Assembly (NCBI GenBank): GCA_028823415.1
Contig: JAPKBL010000044.1
Location: forward strand, 1 to 38,468
From: Mariniblastus sp.
GTDB taxonomy: Bacteria > Planctomycetota > Planctomycetia > Pirellulales > Pirellulaceae
Length of the DNA stretch: 38,468 nucleotides
Direction of reading: 5' to 3'
This document shows, piece by piece, positions 1 to 7,653 of the stretch. Within the stretch, counting starts at the first letter, position 1. Every line of letters begins with the position of its first letter. Below the pieces are notes generated by a model. It was not told the origin of the DNA. It saw nothing but the letters and a program-made list of their open reading frames with translations, and searched no databases. The translations under genes and the position numbers were made by a program.

Positions 1-509
1 CCACCTCCAGCACCACCACCCTGTCCACCCGCACCGCCGCGGCCCCCGGCACCGCCGCCTTGTCCACCTGTTCCGCCACGTCCGCCAGCACTACCACCTT
101 GTCCGCCGGCTCCGCCCCGACCTCCGTAGGTTCCGCCACCTTGTCCACCGGCTCCGCCACGACCGCCAGCACTACCACCTTGTCCGCCACGACCGCCAGC
201 GCCTCCTCGACCTGCCGCTCCTGGGCCGCCAGCGCCACCTCGATTGCCTTGCTGCATGCGTTGCTGCATAGCGATGAGAGCTGCAGTTAGCTCTTTTAAA
301 TTTAATTCGCCATTGCCATCGCGGTCGAAATTTTGGAGCATCCATTGCGCCATTTGATTTGCGTTTGGCCCGTTTTGCTGCTGGCCTCCCCCCTGCCCTG
401 GGATGGGTCTGTCTCCGCCCGGGTTTCCTCCGCGACCTGGTTGTGCGAACAAATGTGTCGAAAACAGAACCAAGGTTGCGAGGGCAAGCGGTATGGTTAT
501 TCGGTTCAT
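1..509 (-). CDS. Secreted EF-hand protein with long Gly-rich repeat tail (3' end outside window)
   Basis: The frame opens at the ATG on 507-509 and stays open to base 1, so about 169 residues are visible and the C-terminus is missing. The N-terminus MNRITIPLALATLVLFS..LFAQ is a Sec signal peptide with likely cleavage after LFA. A Gln/Pro/Gly linker follows, then one EF-hand calcium loop, DRDGNGELNLKE, with the canonical acidic positions 1, 3, 5 and 12. From about residue 90 the chain becomes almost pure Gly with Arg, Gln, Ala and Ser, in imperfect blocks such as GGRGGAGGQGG and GGQGGSAGG. Exported EF-hand/Gly-rich proteins are common in planctomycetes and probably have surface or matrix roles; the exact function is unknown. 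The complementary strand is also open here, but it encodes only Ser/Thr/Ala low complexity and is a shadow. Confidence 0.8.
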   Translation of the reverse strand, partial: MNRITIPLALATLVLFSTHLFAQPGRGGNPGGDRPIPGQGGGQQQNGPNANQMAQWMLQNFDRDGNGELNLKELTAALIAMQQRMQQGNRGGAGGPGAAGRGGAGGRGGQGGSAGGRGGAGGQGGGTYGGRGGAGGQGGSAGGRGGTGGQGGGAGGRGGAGGQGGGAGG

Positions 510-982
510 TTGATTCTTCCAGTCGGGGTAATTGAGTTGAGGTCGTACTAGCTATCTCAGATTTTAGACTACTGAAGACAGTGTAGTAAACGGAGACGGT
601 TCGGGAATTCGCCTATAAATTTACCGATATGTGGTCTTTCCTAAAGAAAGCTCCAATGTGACTTGAGATTGGAGAAGTGCTTAGCAGCAATTGCTTCGAG
701 CTTGAATGCAAGGAAACGACAAAAATAGGAGTTCCGGTTGATTTAATAATCAAACACTCGTAATTCAACGAAGTGTTTTTACCGCGCCCAATGGTCAAGG
801 CGTTTGTTTAGAAAAGTAAACATTGGCGATGTGTGCCTGATGCCATCCCGGATGCGCCGAGCGTCAATTAACCTCGAAACCTTTTCAAGTCCAAGTTTGG
901 ATTTGATTTTGGTGTCTAAAACGGGTCTTTGGTTACACAAAATTCTTAAATTAAAACGATCGTCCCTCGAACAGGCTCGCAC
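510..982. other. Gene-poor spacer, 473 bases
   Basis: I see no convincing coding region. Short open frames occur on both strands (for example 613-798 and 779-982, minus) but lack recognisable domains, Shine-Dalgarno sites or a start better than GTG directly abutting the upstream stop. The promoter of the EF-hand gene should lie just above 510. No terminator-like hairpin was recognised. Confidence 0.5.
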
Positions 983-1201
983 TTACCTCCGAACCAAAAA
1001 GTGCATGCAATGTTTGCAAAGTTTGGCCTGTTTAAGGATCAGTTCACCGCAATTCGGGCACGCGTCATGGGCCGAGTTAGCAATTGTGGTTTTATCGGTT
1101 GAATTAACAGAGTTTGAGATTTCTACGTTGATTGAGACACTTGAGTCATGGGGGCCTGTAGAAATATCAAGATTGAGGTCGGAGTCGGAGGACGAATTCA
1201 T
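983..1201 (-). CDS. Small zinc-ribbon protein (72 aa)
   Basis: The N-terminal 45 residues are Ser/Asn/Asp-rich and look disordered. The C-terminus carries CPNCG followed by CKHC about 11 residues later, the two knuckles of a rubredoxin-like/treble-clef zinc ribbon of the kind found in short zinc-ribbon proteins. The ATG at 1199-1201 has no clear Shine-Dalgarno site. Immediately upstream, 1217-1236 is a perfect four-copy GATAA pentanucleotide repeat. No catalytic domain is attached, so a nucleic-acid or protein-binding adaptor role is only inferred. The opposite strand also has a 136-residue open frame (804-1214), but its product has no recognisable features. The paired CxxC motifs favour the minus strand. 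Confidence 0.55.
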   Translation of the reverse strand: MNSSSDSDLNLDISTGPHDSSVSINVEISNSVNSTDKTTIANSAHDACPNCGELILKQAKLCKHCMHFLVRR

Positions 1202-1216
1202 AGTGCCGATTTAGTC

Positions 1217-1236
1217 GATAAGATAAGATAAGATAA
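1217..1236. repeat. (GATAA)4 pentanucleotide microsatellite
   Basis: Four perfect copies of GATAA end about 16 bases upstream of the zinc-ribbon start codon (read on the minus strand as TTATC). Five-base simple repeats between promoter and start are prone to slippage, so copy number could alter expression. This is an inference from position only. Confidence 0.75.
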
Positions 1237-1720
1237 GAGTCGGAGGCTAGGGACACCGCAGCTTATTTGTGAAGCGAGTCGAACCTGCCCTTATTAATAT
1301 ATGATAGTTTCGTGCGTGCAATGCCTAATTTTTTATTTTTGCCGTAAATAGCATCTGCAAGACTTGTTTGAAAAAAAGAATTTTTTTTAGTGAGTTGAGC
1401 AACAGGAGCGTCCGATCCTTTGGTTCACATTCTCACATTCAAAATGGGTCCAAATTTAACGATACTTCATTCACCAAGATTGTTTGAGCGAAATTTTTGC
1501 GGCTAAATTTAAGAGAGATTTTCAAAAGAAAATTTGAGGAAGAAATGAGTAACCTAGCATGGTGATTAAAGTTTAGAAAACCCTCGGAATTAGCTAGACA
1601 GTGCCTCACAGCACAAGATCCATAAATGCGATCAACTCAAAGAGGCGATTGAGTCATGCGGTAGAACGTTTTCGATGGCATCGGGGATCTGCAACTCCCT
1701 CGGTGCCTTGAATTTATTCC

Positions 1721-1832
1721 CGGCCTTTAACTGATACTCGGCCTTTAACTGATACTCGGCCTTTAACTGATACTCGGCCTTTAACTGGAACCCGGCAAGT
1801 CTGATACCCGGCAAGTCTGATACCCGGCAAGC
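1721..1832. repeat. Compound tandem repeat: four 18-mers, then 16-mers
   Basis: Three identical copies of cggcctttaactgatact (1721-1738, 1739-1756, 1757-1774) are followed by a variant ending in ggaacc (1775-1792). Two copies of cggcaagtctgatacc (1793-1808, 1809-1824) and a truncated third follow. Both unit types share the cggc start and the ctgatac core. Read on the minus strand the 18-mers encode QLKAEY repeats, but the 16-mers break the triplet register, so the array seems to be expanding at the DNA level and not as a protein repeat. Confidence 0.85.
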
Positions 1833-1851
1833 GACCTGCGTCGCAGTCTGC

Positions 1852-2085
1852 TTAAATCCACCACCACCAACCCGTTTTTAGCCACTCCAAAAAGCCTTCA
1901 CCCAATACAAGTGCGAAGGTCGTGCAGAACAGAGTAATTCCAAAAATAGTGCCGAAAAATAGGAGTACGTTGAAGTCAACGAAAATACAGGTGGTCAACG
2001 CACTCAGTATGCCTAAAGCGAGCCCTGCAATAATTCCCGAAATAAGATTTGATAGGATGTCTTCGTGACTGAACATGAGCTTCAT
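1852..2085 (-). CDS. Small integral membrane protein (77 aa)
   Basis: Two long hydrophobic segments are visible: roughly residues 12-35, Gly/Ala/Leu-rich and starting ILSNLISGIIAGLALGI, and residues 38-62, Phe-rich. The protein ends in a striking WLKTGWWWWI tail. The ATG at 2083-2085 is used here; an alternative ATG lies at 2074-2076 (MFSHED). Neither has a strong Shine-Dalgarno site. I do not recognise the family. The two-helix hairpin with a short N-terminal soluble part suggests a small inner-membrane protein. It stands alone in gene-poor DNA. Confidence 0.5.
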   Translation of the reverse strand: MKLMFSHEDILSNLISGIIAGLALGILSALTTCIFVDFNVLLFFGTIFGITLFCTTFALVLGEGFLEWLKTGWWWWI

Positions 2086-2455
2086 TCACTGGGTGAAGTT
2101 CATTGTTGTGAACGTGGTATTCGACAGGGAGTTGAATGTCTTTGGAATAATCTCGTTTTTTCGAGTTGTTTCTTATCAAGCCTGCCTATTTACCGGCTAG
2201 TTTTGTGTCAACGGTGCAGAACGCGAGATTTTTTTCGGGAAATAGGTGAGAGTCAGTTAGGAGGGAGTCAGTTTTATCGCAGTGTTCTTGAAATCGCTGG
2301 CAGGCTGAAGCCGATCCACGCGAGCTGGATTGCCATTACAGAGTCGATGCGCTTCCAACGGAGATCATGTCGGTAGCCAACGCTTCTGCGTCAGCTTGCG
2401 AACTACGACAGCGATTGGTTGTGCCTGAGGATACGGTCAGGAGTATCTGCAAGCG
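2086..2455. other. Spacer, 370 bases, no gene seen
   Basis: No domain-bearing frame is visible on either strand. The only structure noticed is a nine-base direct repeat GAGTCAGTT (2250-2258 and 2265-2273). A 103-codon plus-strand frame (2065-2376) encodes nothing recognisable and was not called. Confidence 0.5.
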
Positions 2456-3928
2456 TTAGAATTTGAGGCGAATCCGAGTGTGGTAAACCATCGCGCTGTT
2501 ATCAAGTAGCGGTCCGGTATAGCTTGTATCCCAATGGCTAACTTCCAGGCCTAGTTCGAGTGATTTGTTGACATCCCAAATCATATTCGCATAGGCGACT
2601 TCGTTTCGGGTCGGTAACCCTGGGCTGAGAGTACTATTGAGTGGATCATCCACACCGTATCCGAAGTGTGATCGAACGCAGGCGCTCCAATTAAAATAGA
2701 CTTCCCCCCAGCCACCGGTAGATCGAACGGGGTCAAGGTTCAGGTTGTCGATTAGAAAAATGGCGGCGTTGTAGTTACCGATGGCGGAGCCAGTGAAAAA
2801 TTCACTTCTGAATCCGAGCCTTTCATTGATTGCCAGTTGGAAATCAGAGCCGACGCACCAGACATCGTGTATTCGATTGGTTGGCATATCTGTTCGCCTT
2901 AATTTACCGATGAGGCCCGAAATTCCAGATTCAAATCGGACGGCAGTTCCGGGCACGTGGGGGCCCGATGTTTTAGAAAGTGCCAGCCTGCCCTCGATAT
3001 TAGGCATTCCGGTTTCTTCTAGAAGGTTGGCGGGTAGTTTATCAAAATTGGTGAAAGACGTTGTCACTGGATCGCTCAGTGCAAGCTGACTCGTCAACTG
3101 TGTGTCTTGTTTAAGTTTTCTAATTCTTTCGGCCCGAAACTGACCACGCACAAAACCAAGATTACCAGCACCGTTGGCTTGGTTAAAGTTAATCGTGTTT
3201 GGAGCAATTGGATTGATCAAATCGCGATGAAGTCCGAACGTGTATCGTTCGCACTCGTTTTTCAATTCTGCGTACGCCATCAGGAGATAGATTCCATATT
3301 TATCTTCTTCGTAAGTTTGGCCATAGAGCGTTGAATAGATTTGGCCACTGGATTGAAATCTTCCAATCTCTGGTCCGGAAAACGCTGCGCCGAGACTTGT
3401 TGACTTAGAGTGAATTTCAAACGTGGGAGACTTCTCTCCAAAATCTGGTGTGATCAGAACGATGCCCGATGGGAGGTTGGGGAGCGCGGTGGCAAATAGC
3501 ATTTCACCATTGAGAGATCCAAATAATCTGATATTAAATTGACTCCCGAGCGTACTTACGTGCGCGCAATCAATGCACGCTGCCGGTTGGCTGGTGACAT
3601 TGCAAGAGAGGCATTGGCAGTTTTGAACACTCGGTTGAATTGCCACGGTCGCATTGGTTGGCTTGGCATCAAATCCAATGAGCTTTCCTTTTCCCGCCTC
3701 TAAGACTTGGTTTGGTTGGTAGGTAATGCCCGTTGGCGTAACTGGAGTTTGAGCGAGTAAATTTTCAAGATCTTGAGATTTGATTTCCTCTGAGAGCTTG
3801 AGTAGTTTCAACGAGTTGAGCCCTGTTCCAGTTGGAGGAAAGTCGGTCTGCTGGGCCTGCAGGTTTCCGGTCGCTAAAACAAGGATCGTGAAAAGAAGAG
3901 AAATTTGGGATGTTCGTTGGATTCCCAT
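2456..3928 (-). CDS. Outer-membrane porin-like beta-barrel protein (490 aa)
   Basis: The frame can be opened at 3997, but the ATG at 3926-3928 gives a proper Sec signal peptide (MGIQRTSQISLLFTILVLAT.., cleavage near LQAQ), so this start is preferred. After a short helical, Leu-rich stretch (about residues 38-60) comes an unusual Cys cluster at residues 104, 106, 109, 118 and 121. From about residue 130 the sequence alternates polar and hydrophobic residues with many aromatic strand ends, and it closes with the C-terminal IRLKF, the terminal Phe being a classic BAM-recognition signal. It resembles the large DcaP-like or putative-porin families of planctomycetes. A general diffusion or solute-specific porin is inferred; the substrate is unknown. 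It appears monocistronic. Confidence 0.75.
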   Translation of the reverse strand: MGIQRTSQISLLFTILVLATGNLQAQQTDFPPTGTGLNSLKLLKLSEEIKSQDLENLLAQTPVTPTGITYQPNQVLEAGKGKLIGFDAKPTNATVAIQPSVQNCQCLSCNVTSQPAACIDCAHVSTLGSQFNIRLFGSLNGEMLFATALPNLPSGIVLITPDFGEKSPTFEIHSKSTSLGAAFSGPEIGRFQSSGQIYSTLYGQTYEEDKYGIYLLMAYAELKNECERYTFGLHRDLINPIAPNTINFNQANGAGNLGFVRGQFRAERIRKLKQDTQLTSQLALSDPVTTSFTNFDKLPANLLEETGMPNIEGRLALSKTSGPHVPGTAVRFESGISGLIGKLRRTDMPTNRIHDVWCVGSDFQLAINERLGFRSEFFTGSAIGNYNAAIFLIDNLNLDPVRSTGGWGEVYFNWSACVRSHFGYGVDDPLNSTLSPGLPTRNEVAYANMIWDVNKSLELGLEVSHWDTSYTGPLLDNSAMVYHTRIRLKF

Positions 3929-4483
3929 GACTAGCTCTGACTCAAAGAGGCAAAATGAAGAAAGTAATTCCGGCCGGATATTTTTACCAATCGGCATATT
4001 TTAACCCTTCCTAAAGATTGAATTAAGATTGAATTAAGAAACCCCAAGATTAGTTAATGCTTGGGCGTGTCAATTCCGAAGGAGCTGAATTTCTGTTTGC
4101 TAGCGTTTGGTGGTAGAGGCGATTGAGGTGGTTCGTCGTGTTGGCCGTGATGTTTCCGTTTTGAATCTGCAGGTGACGTATTTACTAGGGAGCATAATGC
4201 AGGATTAGCTGGTCTCGATTTGACAGGCTTGGGTCAAGGCTGATTGCCATAAGTTCAAATTGAGTTTTCAAAATTTGTATCTGAAGGAATTGGGTCGTAA
4301 GGTCGAACTGGACTTGATAGGCATTGTTCCTCTTGTGTTTTCCGAACCAAAACACGTATTTCAATTTTGAGTTGAATTTGTAACGATCCAAATGGGGCGC
4401 TACAATATTGTGGATGCGATTGGCGATTTTGATAACAATAGCCGCTTTTTGAAATGGAGTCTGCGGATCGCTAGGAGTTCATT
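3929..4483. other. Intergenic region with short repeats
   Basis: It holds the upstream region of the porin gene on the minus strand. Two direct copies of GATTGAATTAA abut at 4016-4026 and 4027-4037. Next to them lies a small inverted repeat CCCAAG (4043-4048) / CTTGGG (4060-4065) that could be an operator or a weak hairpin. A 68-codon TTG-started frame (4185-4391, minus) was judged a random open frame. Confidence 0.45.
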
Positions 4484-5458
4484 TTGTTTTCTGGGAGCCA
4501 ACCGAAGATGGTCGATTTCGAATATCTTGAAAAAGGGATTGTGGGCCTGACCCATGCGCATCCACTGGGTACCATGTCAGGCCATCTCGGCGCTGCAGTG
4601 GCCGCTGGTTATTTCATTGGTGAAGATCATGCTGAGCTTCCATTGGCGGTGACGAAAGGGATCGAATCCGAATTGGATCGAGTGATCGATGGTGAAGAGG
4701 CAATTTGGTTCGATGTAAAAAAAACAGGTACACAGCCGGCTGATCTTTTTAAGATGGGTCCGAATCAATCTTCAGTGCCTAAGCGAATTCAGGATATCGC
4801 AACCGCTCTGAACGGGAACATTGGGACACTTCGGCAATCGGGACACAATGTGATCTTCGCTTCGATTGCAATCAGGGCGCTTCGTTCCCACGATGAATAC
4901 GCGACACCGTGGGCGATTGATGGCATCTGCAAGTTAATTCGCAAGTTTAACGACGTTTCTTCGGGTCGGGGCTATTTCGGAAAAAAAACAGGCTGGAAAA
5001 CCGCCGATAAGGTCGAGGTGCCCGCCACGGCTCGTTCTCAGCCTTACCGTTCGATTCAGGAGATGATTGATTTGACCGTTTTGGAATTGATAGAAAGCGG
5101 CGGGTTGAAAAAACAAGGGTTTGGCGGATTCTGGCATTTGATTAATCATGCCGCTGGCATCGTCGAATTAGACCGACTTGGGTACCAGGCCTTGGCCAAA
5201 TCTGCGTTGCCTGCCCACCATCAGCACTTGCAACTGATTCGCGTTTTACCTGATTTGACGGAAGAACTTGGGCCAGTTAAGTCATCGAAACACGATCCAT
5301 TGGTCGCCGACTACTGGTCTGAGTCGCTCAAACGAGGCGGTGCGTCACTGACCCATCGAATCAAGACCATTTACGGTTATCACATTTTGCGACGCCACTT
5401 GCAGGGTTCATCAATTCAAAAGACGGGCGATGAGGCTTTCAAAAATTTAATGGATTGA
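4484..5458 (+). CDS. Unrecognised 324-aa protein (distant ADP-ribosylglycohydrolase-like pattern?)
   Basis: The start is either the TTG at 4484 (AGGAG at 4473-4477, six bases upstream) or the ATG at 4508; the Shine-Dalgarno site favours the TTG. The protein is soluble with no signal peptide. Visible blocks are GLTHAHPLGTMSGHLGAAVAAGY near the N-terminus, GHNVIFASIAIRALR around residue 125, and GGFWHLINHAAGIVELDRLGY then HHQHLQL near residues 210-240. The THAHP-plus-long-helix pattern recalls ADP-ribosylglycohydrolases, but I do not see that family's N-terminal GD and DD metal motifs, so this is only a hint. Many His residues suggest a metal site. It is followed after 180 bases by the response-regulator gene, with no evidence of co-transcription. 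Confidence 0.7.
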   Translation: MFSGSQPKMVDFEYLEKGIVGLTHAHPLGTMSGHLGAAVAAGYFIGEDHAELPLAVTKGIESELDRVIDGEEAIWFDVKKTGTQPADLFKMGPNQSSVPKRIQDIATALNGNIGTLRQSGHNVIFASIAIRALRSHDEYATPWAIDGICKLIRKFNDVSSGRGYFGKKTGWKTADKVEVPATARSQPYRSIQEMIDLTVLELIESGGLKKQGFGGFWHLINHAAGIVELDRLGYQALAKSALPAHHQHLQLIRVLPDLTEELGPVKSSKHDPLVADYWSESLKRGGASLTHRIKTIYGYHILRRHLQGSSIQKTGDEAFKNLMD

Positions 5459-5639
5459 ACTCGGATTGGAAACGTCTCAATGGTAGAATTCACGCAGAGG
5501 CATGAGTCAGAGAGCAGGCGTTTTGCGTTGGGTTCGGGCGAGTTTAAGCAGTTCCAATTCTTTTCCGTTTGTTTTTTTTACAAATGAGTACGTTGGCGAA
5601 GTTACCATGTTGCATTAGCTTGCAGGATTGAGGGGTCCT

Positions 5640-6356
5640 ATGATTGCTGATTCTGGTCGATTATTACTGGTTGAGGACGATCTAACCCTCGGTAAGATGG
5701 TGGACGATTTCTTAACCGGTCACGGCTATCGCGTGCGATGGGAATCCAACGGATTGCGTGCGCTAGGGTTGATTGATTCAGAGACCTTCGATGCCTTAAT
5801 TTTGGATATCGGCTTGCCCGGTATGGACGGCATCCAAATTTGCCGGTCAGTCCGCGATAGTTTTGGCGGTCCGATTATAATGTTGACTGCTCGAGGTGAT
5901 GAAATTGACGAAGTTGTTTGTTTAGAAGTCGGAGCAGACGACTACATTACCAAACCCGTCCGTCCACGCGCTTTATTGGCTCGATTAAAGGTTCATCTTC
6001 GGCGGGGGGATCCGCAGGCTCATCAAACTGAATCTTCAAGGTTGGAAATAGAGGGTCTCGTCGTCGATTCTACGAGTCGAACCGTTCGTCTGAAAACGGA
6101 ATCAGGGGAAGAAAATATACTAAATGTGACGACAGCTGAATTTGATTTGCTGCTATTTTTAATGCAGCGCGCCGGCGAGGTTGTTGGGCGGAGCGAAATT
6201 TACGAACAAATTCAGGGAATTGGCTATGACGGGGTCGATCGCTCAATTGACTTGCGAGTTTCACGGCTCCGCAAGAAGCTCGAGGATGACCCGAGTAATC
6301 CAAAACGCATCAAATCAGTACGCGGGGTCGGTTATATTTTTGCCGTAGAATCATGA
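5640..6356 (+). CDS. OmpR/RstA-family response regulator
   Basis: Residues 5-115 form a receiver domain with acidic pocket EDD (12-14), phospho-acceptor Asp56 in LILDIGLPGMDG, the conserved Thr at MLTA (83) and Lys105 in YITKPVRP. Residues about 130-238 form an OmpR-type winged helix ending SIDLRVSRLRKKLEDD..RIKSVRGVGYIF. The IYEQIQGIGYDGVDRS segment is close to the RstA group. The ATG at 5640 is preferred over the in-frame TTG at 5628 because AGGGG (5631-5635) sits at a good distance. It overlaps the kinase gene by four bases (ATGA), so the two are translationally coupled and form one two-component system. The signal is unknown. Confidence 0.93.
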   Translation: MIADSGRLLLVEDDLTLGKMVDDFLTGHGYRVRWESNGLRALGLIDSETFDALILDIGLPGMDGIQICRSVRDSFGGPIIMLTARGDEIDEVVCLEVGADDYITKPVRPRALLARLKVHLRRGDPQAHQTESSRLEIEGLVVDSTSRTVRLKTESGEENILNVTTAEFDLLLFLMQRAGEVVGRSEIYEQIQGIGYDGVDRSIDLRVSRLRKKLEDDPSNPKRIKSVRGVGYIFAVES

Positions 6357-7624
6357 TTAAGTTATTTCTTCGATTTTTTATTGGAATGATCGTACTGGTC
6401 GTTCTTGCCTCCGTCACTCAAAGCTTCATCTCATACCAAAAGAGCGAAGAAAATACAGTTGCATGGATCAAGAATTTGCATGGAGGTGTTCGTGCTTCAG
6501 CGCGGCAGATTTCTTCAGAGGAGATGGCGGAGAGAGAGGTGGCAATAGAGTTGGCCGAGGAGGATTTTGGATTCCCTATCACTTTCGTGAATACTACTTC
6601 GGATCCTCGGTATGTTTGGTTCCTGAATTACTTAACGTTGGGAGAGCCAAAGTATATTTCACACACAGAGGTGGCGGTTTTGATTGATGATGGGAGAGGG
6701 GCATTGATTTATGGCCCCTGCCTCGCATGGCAATATCCTAGCGTAAAGACTTACGTCTTAGCGACGATAGCCTATTTTACATTATCGATAGTTGTCATTA
6801 CCGTTTTAATTTGGCCCATTGCAATTCAGTTTAAATCCATCACGCATGCGGCGCTTGCGATTTCTGGCGGAAACCTAGGCGCTCGTATCACGGGGCCAGC
6901 TTCGAGGTACCGGGACCCTGCGGTCACTGCTTTTAATTTAATGGCCCAGCGCACCGAAAATTTAGTTAAGGCTAAAGTTGAGTTATTGCAAATGGTGTCT
7001 CATGAAATCAGAACGCCACTTGCTCGAATTCATTTTGCTGTCGAACTGTTTGAATCGGCATCTGATCCGGAGAAGCGGGCCGAGAGGACTGCTGCGATTG
7101 TTGAGTCGGCTGATGATCTTGATCGGCTTGTTAATGACTTGCTGAAATATGTTCGTACAGGCGGATCGAGTATAGAAAAACAACCGGTTTGTATTGCGGA
7201 GTTATTGTCTGATATTGAGCGCTCGATGGTCAATCATGATAAATCTCTTTCGGTAAATCTTGACGACAAGTTCGTCGTGCAATGTGACCCAGTCTTGTTA
7301 AATTCTGCGATTGGAAATTTAGTTAGTAACGCGTCGCGGTTTGCGAACCAAGAGGTTGCGATTTCCTCGGTTCTGGAACATGGCACTCTGTCGCTTCATG
7401 TCGACGACGATGGTCCCGGGATTCCCGTTGAATATCGTGAGAACATCTTCGAACCATTTACGCGATTGGACAAGCCAAGCGTGGAGCATGAAAACGGAGT
7501 GGGGCTTGGGTTAGCAATTGTTCAACGGGCGTTGGAGCATTGTGGTGGGCAGGTTGTTGTCTCCGAGAGTCCTTTGGGAGGAGCGAGATTCACGGTCCGG
7601 TTGCCACTCTTGAACAAGGAATAA
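6353..7624 (+). CDS. RstB-like membrane histidine kinase
   Basis: The protein has two transmembrane helices (about residues 5-27 and 133-158) flanking a roughly 105-residue periplasmic sensor. A HAMP linker follows (about 160-205), then a HisKA domain with H-box MVSHEIRTPL (His217). The HATPase domain shows the N-box NLVSNASRFAN, G1 DDDGPGI and G2 GVGLGLAI. At 423 residues it is the usual length for the EnvZ/RstB type. Its start codon overlaps the stop of the response-regulator gene (ATGA), so they are a cognate pair. It converges with the metal ATPase gene, only 29 bases away, without a visible terminator between them. All catalytic motifs appear intact. Confidence 0.93.
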   Translation: MIKLFLRFFIGMIVLVVLASVTQSFISYQKSEENTVAWIKNLHGGVRASARQISSEEMAEREVAIELAEEDFGFPITFVNTTSDPRYVWFLNYLTLGEPKYISHTEVAVLIDDGRGALIYGPCLAWQYPSVKTYVLATIAYFTLSIVVITVLIWPIAIQFKSITHAALAISGGNLGARITGPASRYRDPAVTAFNLMAQRTENLVKAKVELLQMVSHEIRTPLARIHFAVELFESASDPEKRAERTAAIVESADDLDRLVNDLLKYVRTGGSSIEKQPVCIAELLSDIERSMVNHDKSLSVNLDDKFVVQCDPVLLNSAIGNLVSNASRFANQEVAISSVLEHGTLSLHVDDDGPGIPVEYRENIFEPFTRLDKPSVEHENGVGLGLAIVQRALEHCGGQVVVSESPLGGARFTVRLPLLNKE

Positions 7625-7653
7625 CGCGATTTCCTTTTGCTGGTTAAATTGAA

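Larger units (their letters stand above)
1202..1851. other. Gene-poor spacer containing simple repeats
   Basis: This 650-base stretch has no supported gene. It contains the GATAA microsatellite (1217-1236), an A7-GAA-T8 symmetrical AT tract (1371-1388) and the tandem-repeat array at 1721-1832. A 60-codon minus-strand frame at 1632-1814 runs through that array and encodes QLKAEY repeats; it is listed under the repeat and not as a gene. Confidence 0.5.

Noticed and set aside
60..290. Plus-strand 76-residue Ser/Thr/Ala-rich frame
   Set aside because: It is the complement of the Gly-rich repeat of the EF-hand gene; a low-complexity shadow.
779..982. GTG-started minus-strand frame directly after the zinc-ribbon stop
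   Set aside because: No domain, no Shine-Dalgarno site; likely chance.
804..1214. Plus-strand 136-residue frame
   Set aside because: No recognisable motif, and it lies opposite the zinc-ribbon gene whose CxxC pairs are convincing.
1371..1388. A7-GAA-T8 tract as a promoter UP element or terminator
   Set aside because: It can be read as a weak AT-only hairpin, but no gene ends or begins next to it.
1632..1814. 60-residue protein with QLKAEY repeats
   Set aside because: It results from reading the 18-mer tandem repeat; the 16-mers break the phase and no homology is evident.
4185..4391. 68-residue minus-strand frame
   Set aside because: TTG start without a Shine-Dalgarno site and no recognisable sequence.
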